Assembly: GCF_024679245.1 (NCBI RefSeq)
Contig: NC_090173.1
Coordinates: 51,287,018 to 51,351,017 of the forward strand
Direction: 5' to 3'
DNA length: 64,000 nucleotides
Source of the DNA: Pseudorasbora parva
Lineage: Eukaryota; Chordata; Actinopteri; Cypriniformes; Gobionidae
The translations under genes and the position numbers were made by a program. Below the pieces are notes generated by a model. It searched no databases and was not told the DNA's origin. It saw nothing but the letters and a program-made list of their open reading frames with translations. This document shows positions 1-58,935 of this stretch, one piece after another. The number at the start of each line of letters is the position of its first letter. Positions within the stretch are counted from its first letter, which is position 1.

Positions 1-820
1 TGAACTCGCCCCGTAAATTGAGCGAGGTCAGGCGGGAGTTTCTTTTGGTATGACGTCAAATTTAGAGACACGTCCATCAATATCGGAGCGTGGATTAACA
101 GCACAGAGGCACAGCCTTGCAGGGTCCTGACCGGCAGTCCTGGAGCGCTCGCCTCGTGTAGTGAGAGATCAAAAATGTCCTTAATACTGTTCCCTTTTAC
201 CGTTTTCCCTCTTTTGAAACAGTGCAGTGTCCTGGCCAGCTCTTGAGCCACTAGAGAGAATGTGGGGAGTCCCATTGTGACCCCTCCCGGTGGACTGATC
301 GCCCAGCCCAACGGATCTCTGCCCGCATTCTCCACCAATTTCTCGTCCTTCCTTTGCCCGCATTCTCCACCAGCTTCTTGTCCTTCCTTTGCCCGCGTTC
401 TCCACCAATTTATTGTCCGCCCTCTGCACAAAGGCAGGGAGCATACATGTGCGTGAATCTCTGCGAAACGTAAACGAACCGAAAGAACTATATTCCAAAG
501 TAAAGTAGCACTTGAAGCAGCCGCTGTGGATGCACTCAGTCCTTTCCGGATGGTACTTCAACGCCCCAATCCTTTGGGTTGAAACTCAAAGGTGCAACAT
601 AAAGACAGCACAGGTTTAACTAAGCACAGGTTGGGCGAAGGGGAGCAAGTGGTCGGACGCACTCGTATGTAGTGTGTGCAGTGATCGTCTTATTAGTTTT
701 GCAGTTTAATGAGTTATTATACCATATAATACCATCCCCTGTGATCGCCCCTACTCGATGTGTGCCGTTACTTTCCGTTTCACATTGAACACCCCAGCTA
801 TCCCAGCTGGGACCGCCCCC
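1..820 (-). other. mosmo: Probable mosmo 3' untranslated region
   Basis: This follows the mosmo stop codon on the minus strand. Two candidate poly(A) signals read on that strand: ATTAAA at 710-705 and AATAAA at 414-409. The mammalian gene has a long 3'UTR, so the transcript may run past the window edge. The 3' end cannot be fixed here. No open frame in this stretch looks like a gene. Confidence 0.5.
321..425. repeat. 35-bp minisatellite, three copies
   Basis: Three head-to-tail units of 35 bp start at 321, 356 and 391, each beginning with gcccgc followed by ttctccacca. The units differ at a few positions and the third decays near 420. The array lies in the probable mosmo 3'UTR. Confidence 0.85.
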
Positions 821-46107
<45,287 letters not shown>

Positions 46108-46900
46108 CTCAAGTTCCCAGGGCTCGGACACAGGAGTGCAGAACTGAGCTAGTCTCTCACAAGCGGGTCAGTAAACAACACTGCCCGAGTCTGTGTGCAT
46201 GATATGCGGTGATAGATATGATACGGCTAGTGTCCAGCAGGTTTAGAAGGAAACAAAGCCCCTAAAAGACCAGGCTGTGCCCCTGATCTTGCTCCTAAAA
46301 GCAGCTCAGGGCTGATGCTCCATCATCCTCACGGACTGCGGGCTTCTTCTGTAACGTTACTAGCTAACGGCTACAGATCATCCGCACGGTTAGTTTGCCG
46401 TCCGGAGGGCCCGCGGCCACTCGACGTCCACATATCCATCTCGGAGAAAGTCTCAACCGCGGGATTTAACAGCGAAAGGCGTAAAAGCAACGAATTAGAG
46501 CCGTACGGGGCCGTTTTGTTCGACGGTGTTGTGGTCCATCTTTCTGCTCAGCTGCACGCGCATCTGCACGGACGCCGAGCGCGAGCACAGCACCGCCGCA
46601 TCACCTTCATGTCCCCCCCTTAAAAAACTCGTCAAAATGTCCGGAGAAGGGTCGTTAAGTGAGTGAATTTGTAAAGCAATGACTTGTCGACGCCGCAGAA
46701 GCATGAGAAGCGGCGGTGTGAGCGTACCTCTCGTCTCGCGTCTTCCCCAAATGACATCAAGCGAAGACCCCCACGCAGCGTCAATCGTCAGACACAACAG
46801 GCCCGCGAGATCTCGCTTTGCCCGCTGCTCTCGCGAGACTCCGCGGGGTCTGCTCTCTGTGTGTGGGCATCATCAACATCTGTCAGCACTTCTGTAATTA
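46108..46900 (-). promoter_or_regulatory. mosmo: mosmo 5'UTR and CpG-rich promoter
   Basis: The stretch upstream of the mosmo ATG is visibly GC- and CpG-rich compared with the AT-rich surroundings, most strongly at about 46380-46870. It contains TCTCGCGAGA at 46829-46838, the element bound by BANP in vertebrate CpG-island promoters. A second palindrome, gcgagatctcgc, lies at 46805-46816. No TATA box stands out. The transcription start cannot be placed exactly. Confidence 0.7.
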
Positions 46901-47380
46901 TTACCCACTTAATGGAAGGCAGTAATCTCAAAATAAATTTCTGGAACAATATATGCCTTATGCACGGTAGGGAAACAGACCGTAACTTGTTTATGTTGTG
47001 AATGATGAGCAGCGCGGGGTCCAAAAGCCTGAGAACGCTATACAAATGCGTGTTGTTTCGCATTCGTGCACTATAATTACATTAATCAGCTTATGTTTAC
47101 ATTTCAACTCATTTGCTAATGTCTGAAACAAACTGATATTAAACAGAATGAATTACAGACATACAGATGAGTATATGGATGGACACGGCTCAAAAAACAA
47201 TCATAATTCACATATTATGGAAAAAGGAAATAGCCAAATTATAGTAAATTAACTATTATTAGTGTTCATACTTCGTTAACCTCATGGCACATACTCAATA
47301 CTTTGTCTAGCTATGAGAAAATGTTTACAGTCTTTTCATATTTATTTATGAACTCATTATCTTTTGATTATATAGGTTAG
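46901..47380. other. Intergenic, no feature recognised
   Basis: AT-rich sequence upstream of the mosmo promoter; nothing recognised. Confidence 0.4.
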
Positions 47381-47387
47381 TTTATTT

Positions 47388-47431
47388 TAGTGCTGTCAAA
47401 TCGATTAATCACATCTCACAAAGGTTTGTGC

Positions 47432-47498
<67 letters not shown>

Positions 47499-47560
47499 CA
47501 CACACACACACACACTTATACATATATACATACATACACACACAAACCTGTTATATATAC
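47388..47560. repeat. Fragment of a cyprinid repeat with (TA)n(CA)n tract
   Basis: Begins gtgctgtcaaatcgattaatc, a repeat I recognise, then (TA)n at 47435-47491 and (CA)n at 47493-47514, then tacatacatacacacac. Confidence 0.7.
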
Positions 47561-47561
47561 A

Positions 47562-47955
47562 CCGATCAAGCATAACATTAAGTGAATAACAGATTATCTC
47601 CATCACAGCACCTCTGTTAGTGGGTGGGATAGATTAGGCAGCAAGTGAACATTCTCTTTTCAAAGTTGATGTGTTGGAAGCAGAAAAAAATGGGCAAGCG
47701 TAAGGATTTGAGCAACTTTGACAAGGGCCAAATTGTAATGGCTCGATGACTGGGTCAGAGCATCTCCAAAACTGCAGCTCTTGTGGGCTGTTCCTGGTCT
47801 GCAGTGGTCAGTATCTATCAAAAGAAGGAACAGTGGAGAACTGGCCACAGGGTCATGGGCAGCCAAGGCTCATTGATGCACGTGGGGAGTGAAGGTTGGT
47901 CCGTGTGGTCCGATCAAACAGACGAGCTACTAGAGCTCAAATTGCTTCCCTCGGG
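47562..47955 (+). pseudogene. Tc1/mariner transposase fragment (dead)
   Basis: The non-coding leader (47562-47689) and the start of a Tc1-type transposase from ATG 47690: MGKRKDLSNFDKGQIVMAR, then an in-frame TGA, then the DNA-binding helix-turn-helix segment [16 protein letters not shown] frameshifting deletion after YQK and a truncation near 47955 remove the rest, including the catalytic DDE domain. Related to the minus-strand relic at 62601-63119. It sits between mosmo and uqcrc2. Confidence 0.85.
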
Positions 47956-48214
47956 AACAAATTATTTTTAACACGCCCAAAACAAACATCTTTTGTTTTA
48001 GTCTTGTACTTTTAATAACTCACACATTTCTTTTAAAAACCTTAAACAAAAATCAGAAATATGAAAATTGTATTTATTTATTTTCCCATTGTCTCCCTCT
48101 GGCGGCCACTGAAAGAACTGATGTAAATGGGCAATGGGTCAGAAATCATGATCCCAAAAACTCTTCAGGGAAACTATGAAGCACACAAGCAGCATTTATG
48201 ACTGATAGATTTGC
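47956..48214. other. Intergenic end of uqcrc2
   Basis: AT-rich, nothing recognised apart from the uqcrc2 poly(A) signal just inside its right edge. Confidence 0.4.
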
Positions 48215-48220
48215 TTTAAT
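48215..48220 (-). other. uqcrc2: uqcrc2 poly(A) signal ATTAAA
   Basis: ATTAAA on the minus strand lies about 185 nt after the stop codon. It would give a short 3'UTR ending near 48195, typical of a housekeeping gene. I saw no AATAAA nearer the stop. Confidence 0.45.
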
Positions 48221-48404
48221 GAATGTACAGCAGACGTAGAGGGAAAAGAAGGAAACTGATGGCTGTGCTCTCAGTACACCAGATTTCATGATGAACAGAC
48301 CAAAAAAAACAACAACAGTCAACAGAAATCAGGGATTAAGAATAATTTTTTTACACTTGAATAAGCAGCTGCACAATGTGTGCACTTTAGATTCGGACGT
48401 TCCC

Positions 48405-48488
48405 TCACAATTCATCAACAAATGGTGTGTTTGCCAGATGTCCACAACTTGACATGGTCTTCTTGCTTTCAACAAACTTCTTTGCAGC
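48405..48488 (-). CDS. uqcrc2: uqcrc2 coding exon 14 (terminal)
   Basis: Residues 433-459 ([18 protein letters not shown] to TPFVDEL), then TGA at 48407-48405. The ending FVDEL is the same as in mammals. Confidence 0.96.
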   Translation of the reverse strand, partial: AAKKFVESKKTMSSCGHLANTPFVDEL

Positions 48489-51400
48489 CTGTAGAAAAAA
48501 TAATAATAATCATTCGTGAGCAAGTGTGGAAACACTATCAAAAACCACCAGGTAAGATAATAGTCCATTTTATTTGACACAATAATTGTTTATTTAGATC
48601 ATTAAAAAAATAAAATAAAATAAAAACTTTTAGAATAGGTTTCCGACTCCAAACTTTTGAACAGTATTGTAGTTTATAATCGGATTGACGGCACAATCGG
48701 ACCTCTATCAATCAGACTGATTTTGAATTTAACTGAAATTTCGATCTGATTCAAAGCAATGGTGTATTACGGACATCTTACAAACACGATTGCGTAGGTT
48801 TTATTTACGCCAGGAGTTCAGTACGCTCAGTACGAACTCAAAGGATTAAGAAAAGGTTGACTCGTCATGGGTTAAAGGCTTACTTTGACCACGTCGGCAG
48901 AGGTGACGGAGTCGATGACCTGCGTCACAGACTGTGGCGAGCTGTAGGCGCCGCTGCTGATCACCTGAACGCCCAACTCCTCCAGCAGACCCTCTGAACT
49001 CTCCAGAGACATCAGATAATCCGCCTTCAGCTGGTTTCTACACACACACACACATTAAAAAAAAAAACACATCCCTTCATATATACCAACCACAGAATAT
49101 TTCTGAAAAGCCTGCCGTAGCCTACAGAAATATTTCCTGAAATTACAAGCATTTCATTTGTATGTGTTCAGATGGTACTGCTTATTTGTAAAAGCTTTGC
49201 CAATGTGCTTTATTTGGTCCGCTGACTGGCTGATGTTATTACTCACTTTGCTCTGGTGAGGTCATCTTCTGTAAGTCTTCCTTCAGCCACAGCCGTCACC
49301 TGAGCCACGGCTGCATTGATCACCTGCAGACACACAGAGAGAGAAAAAGAGAGATCAATGCAGGTGTCAATCACTCTCACTGTCAGCATTAAAGGTGCAG
49401 TGTGTAATATTTATAATGATCTATTGACAGAAATGCAATTTAATATACATAACTATGTTTACAGTGGAGTATAAAGACCTTACATAATGAACCATTATGT
49501 TTTTATTATCTTAGTATGAGCCATTTCTATCTTCACACAACACAGGTCCCCTTACAGTGAAGCCGCTATTTTGCACCGCCATGTTTCTACAGTAGCCCTA
49601 AACGGACAAACTTCTCTACAGAGCACTAGTCTGACTCTGCTTTCTCAGACGACGACATCTTTGTCCTGTGTCGGCCACCGTAGCTTCTCTATGCTCTTCG
49701 AAAGGGACGGGTGAACGGTTGCAATTCGCAACTAACAATTCACACACTGCACCTTTAAAGGAGCATGTGGCTCTCCTGCCTGAATCAGTTATTTGTGTGA
49801 ATCACCATGACATCACCAGCATTTCAGTACCAATTCTGTAATGTCATTTCTAAATCAATCATGCATGATAAGAAAATTACTTTTTGAACCCTGTGGGTGA
49901 CTTAATTACATCGTCTTTGAATTGTGGAAAATACAACAAATTTCATGTCAGTCTCTCTTTAACTATGTTTGTCTACCAAGTCTATCTGTCTATGATGAAA
50001 AGCTTCAGGGTATTTATGTCCAGCAAATATTATTATTGCCTTTACAAAAATGAGACAGTGCGTTGCAGTTTTATGTGTGTGATGTACAGAGTGAAAATGA
50101 AGATAAAAGGGATGAGGCCGCGGTACATAATGACATACAGATGACTTATTCATGCTCAGAGTAGAGAAGAAAATGTGCATCTGTGTGGCTATAAAAACCG
50201 GTCTGTTCCCAGAGCACTCACCTCACGGGCCGAGTCCGCTTGAGAGATGATATAGATGCCGAAGAGCCCAGAGTCCGAGTACGGGGCACTGAAAGCCGAG
50301 GCCTGCGCAGAAAACGTGATGGAAAAATTGTAATCACTGATGAAGAATATTGATTATTTAGGGTGTGTTTGTATTCATACAGGAGCTAATATGCGTGTCC
50401 ATGCAGGAAACTTCTGTTTAACAGTCTTGCCATGTGTGGAAAACTACTGAGAGGGATTGTTTTGACAATGGGGGTATAAGAGATTGCGACTTCTGTTATG
50501 TCTTCAGTTCACACTCGATGCAGACATTGACTGCGGCTCTTTCTTGCAAGAACTAAACCTTTATAATGATAATTGGCTAATGTTTGTCTCTTATTCAGTA
50601 AATTGGCCGAGTTCATTTTTTTACCATTACAAACACCAGCATCTCAACTGTAGCTAGAGCTTGTGTAAGCATGTAGCAGAAGAGATGACAGAGGACTCAC
50701 ATCAAAGGGCTGTGCGGTGGCCTTGGCGATGCCCTGGCTGAGTTTGCTGGTGGTGTTGGATCCCCTCTTGACGTGCGGTCCGGCTCCCAAAAGCCTCTGC
50801 AGCAGGCTGAAGGCGTTGGCCTCGGCGGACCCTGTCCCGGCTCCTTCACAGGCCAGCAGCGCGTGAACCAGCCCTCCGCCGCTCTGCACCCGCAGCTCGC
50901 CTGCAGCACACCAACCTCCACTCAATCTCCAGATCACATTTCACACAAAACCACCAGTGCAGGTATTGTTGAGAAGATAATGAAGGAATTACTGACACTG
51001 AAGCTCATTTGCCAGCATAATGTTGATTCTCACTCACCGCCGCGGTAGACGGCTTTAGCCCCTGGTGCGCCGGCGCCTGTGTGTCCATTGAAGAACTGCT
51101 CTCCCACCTTCATCAGAGCGGCATGACTGACTCCTACGCACACACACAAACACAGATTCAACATCATTCACTTATACAGCTACAACAGTATTTTGTGCCA
51201 TTTCAAAGCTTCCTTTATGGGTCTTGAGAGAGGAAATGACATTGGTGTCAATGAAGGCCTTTCTGAGCCATCGGATTTCAACTAAAATATCTTCATTTGT
51301 GTTTCGAAGTTGAACGGATGTCTTACGGGTGTCAAACAACTCGAGGGTGAGTAACAGAATGTTCATTTTTGGGTGAACTAACCCTTTAAACTTTCTCAAA

Positions 51401-54400
51401 ATTGCAGCATCAGCTCTTTTCAGTGTCTTATAGTTTGGATTCAGCCTCTCTAAACTCCTTTCTGAGAGCCTTCTCTGCTCTGATTGGTCAGATGGTCCAG
51501 TCTCCTGTGATTGATCTACTCTATTCTGCAGTGGATCAGCAGTAATTACTTATGATTCGTTTCCGGTGAAAAAGAATATATAAAACACATAAAAGGGTAT
51601 TTTTATGTCAACGAGAGCAACCGCAATTTTCTCCAAGCAAGCAGACTTCTATATTCATGAGAAAGACTTACCTAATCCAACGAGGGCCATCCTGCCACTG
51701 GTGTAATTATTTGCATAGAACTGGTGCAGCTAAAAGATGAGAGCAGAAAGAGATGAGCGTTCGCAAGCGGCTCAGCTTAACTAACAGAGGAGGAGCTGCG
51801 GTCGGTCAGTCACTCACATGATCGACGCCGATCTTCCCCACCATGTGCTCGGGACAGTACAGGGAGTTGGATAACGCGTTCTTATACGCAGCCTCATGCA
51901 GCTTCTCAAGAACACCTGTGCAGGTAAAGCACACCAGCATCAGACTCAGGCTCATGTTATCAGACGGTTTCCCACACTGGTTTCTCGGCGGCGGCTGTAC
52001 CTATCTGTGGGCTTTGGTCCGCAACGGCCCGGTCGATCTTGATCCTCGGCGAGAGTTCGGACAACTCCCAGGGTCTGAAGTCAGGAGCAGTGGTCACATT
52101 GACCAGGTACTCGATCACGCCGTCTCTGCACACAAAACACAACGTTCGTTTGCCAATCCGTTGCTGCATTTTACAAATGGATTTGAGTAAAACACACCAA
52201 TAAAACTACTGATTTACTTAGAGATTAAAGATTGCAGTTGACTTAAACCCAATTCTACTAAACCTAAATTATACTTCACGGCTACAAACATTTAAAGGGA
52301 TAGTTCACATTTGAGTTTACCTACCACTTGTCTTCAGAAGGCTAGTGTACAGCAGGAGTGTTTGATTCAAGGTTTTTCAGAGTCGACTCAATTTACTTTA
52401 CATCAAAACAGGGTCAGGAATACTACAAGATTGCAGTAGTTATTACACTAAATTTACACACTTTAGTATTTATTTCCTGACACAAAGCCTTAAATTCTCC
52501 TTATAAAAAAAAAAACACTACGCACGTCTCTCCAAATAAGTCCAATTTAACGGTTACATTACCTTGAAATTAATAGCTATCAGCATTGCTACATAGCTGT
52601 TGCCGAGATCTAACTTTACAGAGGTTTAAAAAAAAAAAAAAAAAAATTCACAGGAAACAAATATTATTTTAGAAATAAACAAACGAGAAAGCTAATGTAT
52701 TCTTTAGTGAATTAATCTTATTACAATAGTAAAAAACAAACAAAACAAACTAACAGTAGTGTGTGGTTAACAGGGTTTAACTGTGTTTTACAGGTTCTGT
52801 GAAGGAGGATTTAAGACAAATTAAAGACAATTTAAGGAGTAAATCAAGTTCTCTAAATGTAAATGTCTAAGCTCACAAAGACTTTTATTAGGGACTCTTC
52901 AAAGTTCGAACATACAATTCCCAACAGATCTCTGTAACTTTTTAAATAATTTATACAAAAATAGCTTAAAGTTTGAGATAAGAAACCTATTGACATGTGA
53001 TTTTATGATTAAAACAACAAATATCTTCCAATGGGTTCATAAAAGTCAACCCCATTCAAATGCAAGTCACTGGGTGCGTTTACATGCACACCAGTAAGCT
53101 GATAACTCCAAAATATCAGCTTATTGAAATAACCAGTTTTCCCCGTTTACATGCAAACCAGTAAACGGACAACGCAAGTAAACCATGTTTACATGACTTT
53201 ATTAATAAACCAGGTTATTTCCTTGTAGTGACGCCAAAAAAAGAATAATGTCCGTATCTATTTCCAATGTTACGTCAGTTGTGAAGTTAAATAAAGCGTG
53301 CGCCGCGTCAGCGGGAGATTTACGGCTCATATTATCCCTCATGCTGTTATGCAGCGTTTAGACTGACCCTCTTCTACTTCTGTTGCATGAGATGAGAACA
53401 CATCTTTACAATTTTCTGTGTCTTAAAAGAGTCTGCGTTTGTGATACATGTCCTTATTTCATGCAAAACGTGTTTAAATCTGCTCCAAGTTTACGTGTTT
53501 GTCACCTATCACACATGCGCACTTCAATAAGCCATAAGAGGGAAGGTTAATGCGTTTACATGCAGCGCGAAATCAGAGTAAGAGGCCAAAAACTATCTGT
53601 CCCGACCGGATTATGCTTACGCCGTTTATGACCTTACTCCGATAAAAGAAAACGGGTTACCGCGTTTACATGACCATGTTCATTGTCGGCTTATTGGGCA
53701 TAATCGGCTTAAGAACGTGCATAGAAAAGCACCCAATGACATATTTGTTCTTGTTTTTATGCACAAACATCCTTAATTTTGTTTAATTTCTCAGAAAACA
53801 AGACTTAATTGTTTAATTTTGCATGTCATTAAATGCATCTTCATCGAATTATGTTGATTTTTGCCGATGTCATTAAATTTAAGGCCCTAGGAAATCTGGT
53901 TTATTTTTTGTTTTATAGTTTATTGTTCATTTCTGAACTCTGCTTTAATGGTTATATTAAATTTGACAGACTTTCACTCATCTTCAGAACACAAATGAAG
54001 ATATTTTTATTGAAATCGGAGAGATTTCTGTCTCTCCATTGACAGTCTCAGCAACTCCCGCTTTGACACTTCAAAAAAAAAAAAAAAATGTATAAAGAGA
54101 CTGTAAAAATAATCCATGAGAATCAAGGGGTTTATTCCAGACTAAACTCGCTTTATATGATGAATGAAAGTCTAACAGGTGTGGAACGACATTAAGGATG
54201 ACAATTTTAATTTGTGGGTGAACTATCCCTTTAAGTTTTCTGACCTACTCGTTTGATTTATTCTTCCAAAATTTGACAAATTCCGCATTTATGAAGCAAA
54301 TTCCTTTTTTATGACTTGATTCTGCAATTCCGTCCACATTTTCTGCATCGCAGAAGTCATAGAGCAATAATTTAATACCATGATATTAAATTTAAGACAC

Positions 54401-57400
54401 ATTTTCTGCATCGCAGAACTCATAGAGCAATAATTTAATACCATGATATTAAATTTCTGTTCCAGTTGAACATTTTCAAGGCCTTAAATTGTGGAAGGTC
54501 AACTTTTTAAGACCCGCGGAAACCGGGTCTTTAATGTGCATCAACACAAACGAGCTGTAATATATATTTGATCAGGATATCGCTCCGTTTATTACAAACA
54601 CGTGCTGCGGTTTTGTCATCTGCCACTTTAAATGCTCAAGCTCTTAAGAGGATGATGGATTTCTGATTGCCTGACAAGGTTTGTTTTATCCACTGGAAAA
54701 AAATTGTTGTGAAAGTGACAAGTACATTGTTTCTCTGTGCCGTTAGCGTTATACTTGGTGTGGTTTGTAAAACTATACCTTAATCATTATAGTTACTAGG
54801 GGTGTAACGATACACTCGTGTCACGATTCGATACTTCACTCACAACTAGGGGTGACCCCGAATAGTTGAAGATTCGATGCATCGATATGCGGAGCCTGAT
54901 TCGACCACGGATCTCACAGTCGAACCTTCGCGGGTGTTATGAAACGAGGATCATACCATTTTGGCAGTATGGGGGTGCTCAATATTCTAAAGACGTGTCG
55001 CGGCGCTGAGCTGAGCATCGGTGTGCGACCCCTTTAGGGGCGCTGAGCTTCGCACCGCGCCTTTAAAATTAGAACACGTTCAATGAGTGTACACACACCG
55101 GCGGCAGCATTCAGCGCCTGTCCGCGGCCACTCGGGAAGTAGTTTAAAATCCTGCTGCACCACAGAGCGCTTTCGTGCAGCTCATCTGTCAGTCAATTCA
55201 AAATTGAGCTTGCGTGTATATAATGTGCGCGTCAGGTGGCGGTGTGAGAGATCCTGAGGCGCGGGGCTGAGCTTCGCGTACGTCTTCACCCGCTTTAGGC
55301 ACAATCGGCTTCAGAACGTGCATATAAACGCACTCAAAGTGTTCTTGTCCTCTCTAGGCAGGTATTTTTTTAGGATTATTTATCAAAATGTTCTTTTATA
55401 TATTGTATGATGTTCTGTATTTCGATCGCGGCTTTAACATGTTATGAGAAAACGGTTTATTAATGTTTATCCACCACATTACCTTTTAGGCTATTTAAAC
55501 CTAAATAAGAAAGCCATTGTCAGTTCGTCTGTCAGTTGGCAGGCAGTTTTGGTCACTTTATTAGAAGTTGTTTGCTGTGTGCAGTGTGTAAAGGAAAATA
55601 AAAATAGTTTTACCCTTCTGCTGACAGTGTCGTGCCCCTCCCAACCCATTCACACACACACAGATGATTCGACTATCGGTCGACCATAGAGAGATTCGAC
55701 AATTCTCATTCGATTGTCTAAATCCTTAGTCGAGGACAGCCCTACTCACGATACAATATTTATTGCAATATTTTAAGCCAAAATAGTTGTTTTTTTAATA
55801 ATTTTAATATATTATTGTTATTATATTATCAGGACACACAAATAGTATATAGTTTATATACGAAATAGTAAAAAAAAAATGTTTTTAAATAGTTTATATT
55901 ACACAAATATAAAATGTATAGTAATACAATGGGGGACTATTTGTGTGATATATACATATATATATATAAATAAAAGAACAAACTATCTCTGGTTTCTTAA
56001 ATATCTTCATTTATGTTTTGAAGTTAAATTAAACTCTTATAGGTTTGAAACGACATGAGGACATGACAACTTACATTTTTGAGTGAATTATACCTTATAA
56101 ATTCAGCAAGTTGAGCTCTATAGCATGAATCATATAGCGATACCGTCACATTTTTATTTTACGGTGGGGTTATCAAAATCTCTTTATACAGTGTATCATT
56201 ACATCCCTAATAGTTCCCATCCTTGCTTTTAAAGGGCCTTAAAGCTTTCACCTCTGTCTACTGAGAGATACTCACAAATCATCCCGTAGACAGTCCAGAG
56301 AATAGACCATGTGCTCCCTCGAAGACGTCACGCTAAACAACAGGAAATGAAACATGACAGTGTGAGAGAAATGATAGTGCGAGATGCGGGAAGTACTCAT
56401 GAATAGATAAAAAGCTGACCTCAAGCTGGCGCCCGCTGCCTCCAGACCCCGACAGATCTTGAAAGCTGACGCACCTTTAGTGGTCTGAAACACACAACAC
56501 GCATTAATTACCCAACAACAGATCCTCTGCACATCTGATCAACTCACACAGTCATTTACACAGATTCAGATAACGGAGCGGGCGTACCAGATTGCCTGCT
56601 AATCGCAGCATGTGAGTGGCGCCCAGGTTTTCTGCGGTCTCATAGCGGCTGCCGGCTTTCACGAACACGCCGACTTTAGAGACGGGGGAGCAGTTCTCCA
56701 GAGAGGCCACCAGAAGACCGCTGGGTAGCTTGGACACCTAAAGCAAACCGTGGTGATCATGAGTAAAGCACGTACGGTCATTTGAACGGAGAGCTTATAG
56801 CATGTCCAATCCCTTCACCTGGACTTCCTGTGGCGGGAGGGCTGGGGCTGCTGCAGGCTTTCGGGTCACCAGAGGTTCAGTCAGCGCCTCGCTCCTCCGG
56901 GCGGCAGCGTAGCAGCGTCTCTGTGGAAAACACTTACTGTCAGGAAACCAAACACAGCATCACGAATCTTTGGTTTTGAATCAGTTGGACTTTCAAACGA
57001 GGCTTTGTTACGTCGTACTTGAACCTTGGTTTTGAAATATTTTAAAAGTCTGATGAATTGATGATTGATGCTAAAGATGAATGACGGCATGATTGAGTTT
57101 CCCGCAGGAATCCACCAGTACCACTCAAAATATAACACTATTACAAGCTTACCATTGTGAATCGGGTTAAGGTAAGGAGATAATTTTGAACACTGGCTGG
57201 TTATGTACTTGCTCAAATTTTGATCTTGGTGATATCATTTTTTAATCCCCCCCTAAAAAAGTTACAGACTGCTGCTTTAATGAGATTTCAAAAATGGTGG
57301 ATGTGCATTTAACTCTTTCCCTGTCTTTAATGAGAAAGCGCTTCCACATCAGAGACTAGTTTACGGGTATTACAGTTTAAAAAAAACACACACACACAAA

Positions 57401-58891
57401 AAAAAACATACTTTTGAAATATTATCGAGATGTCACTGCAAGAGGGAGAGGAAGTGATTTTGATTAAAGTGCACAGATACATTTTTTTGTAATAAACACT
57501 GCAATGTTTCATTAAAAAAAAGAGTTTTGATTTCATAGTAACTTTAAGACTATAATGTAATTTGCCAATTTCAAACAAATGACTTCCTACTTCGCTGTGT
57601 GCATATAATATCTTTCGGATTTGCGGCTTTAATGAACGTCAAACACGAACACCTCCTTCCCATTTACTCAGAAACACACTGGGATATGATCAATATAACT
57701 GAGCTGACATTACACTAAAACATTAAAGGAACACTCCACTTTTTTTGAAAATAGGCTCATTTTCCAAGTCCCTTAGAGTTAAACAGTTGTGTTTTTCCGT
57801 TTTTGAATTGATTCAGCCGATCTCTGTATCTGGCGGTAGCACTTTTAGCATAGCTTAGCATACATCATTGAATCGGATTAGACCATTAGCATCGCACTCA
57901 AAAATGACCAAAGACTTCATTTTTTCAAAGATAATATTTTCCAATTTAAAACTTTACTATTCTGTAGTTACATCGTGTACTAAGACCAACGGAAAATAAA
58001 AAGTTTAGATTTTTAGACCGATTATAGATAGGAACTATTCTCTCATTCCTGCGTAATAATCAGGGAACGTTGCTGCCGTACCATGGGTTAGGCAGCACCG
58101 TGATATTACACAGAAAATTGTTCCTAGCTATAGCGGTCTTAAAAAAATTGCAACTTCTCATTTTCCGTTGGTCTTAGTACACGCTGTAACTACAGAAGAG
58201 TCAAGTTTTAAATAAGAAAATATAGTGAAGTCTTTGGTCATTTTTGAGTGCGATGCTAATGGTCTAATCCGATTCAATGATGTATGCTAAGCTATGCTAA
58301 AAGTGCTACCGCCAGATAAAGAGAGAGAGAGAGAGAGAGAGAGATCGGCTGAATGACTTCAAAAACGGTAAAGCTCAACTGTTTAACTCTAAAGCCGCCT
58401 TTCCACTGCACACGACAAACGACCGCCGTCGGACCGGAAGTCATTCATTTCCAATGGAGAGTCGTACAGGGATTGCGTGGGGTGCCGACCATATGCGAAT
58501 GCGGAATTTACGGATCCGTTTTGAGCTTCGGATGCGTTCAAATATTTGAACTTGAGCGACTACACCGTATGCGACACGCCGACCGGATGTGATGTATTCC
58601 AAAGTTGTCCAATCAAATCAGTGTGTGCGCAAGTTGAGAATTATTATTCTTTTTGTTTATCAGGTTTTATTTTGTTTTACAACCTTTTTAAAAATGCATA
58701 ATAGATGAATATTAAATTATATATTTTTCTAAATAAATCTGCGAATGGGTCGGGGTCAGCCGGTAATTGAAACACACACAAACACCATCATTATATTCAG
58801 TGTGTGAATAAGAGTAAACGGTGTTATTTAGTGCTGATATTAGATAGGTCAGCGGCTGCTGTCTGGCTCTTGTGTAACGATCGCTGCGCCG

Positions 58892-58935
<44 letters not shown>

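Noticed and set aside
181..561. A 126-codon minus-strand frame with repeated motifs
   Set aside because: The repeat comes from the 35-bp minisatellite, and the frame starts after the mosmo stop codon in probable 3'UTR.
46315..47063. Several 70-105 codon frames on both strands
   Set aside because: They overlap the CpG-rich mosmo promoter, where stop codons are rare. None continues into a supported exon and there is no protein similarity I recognise.
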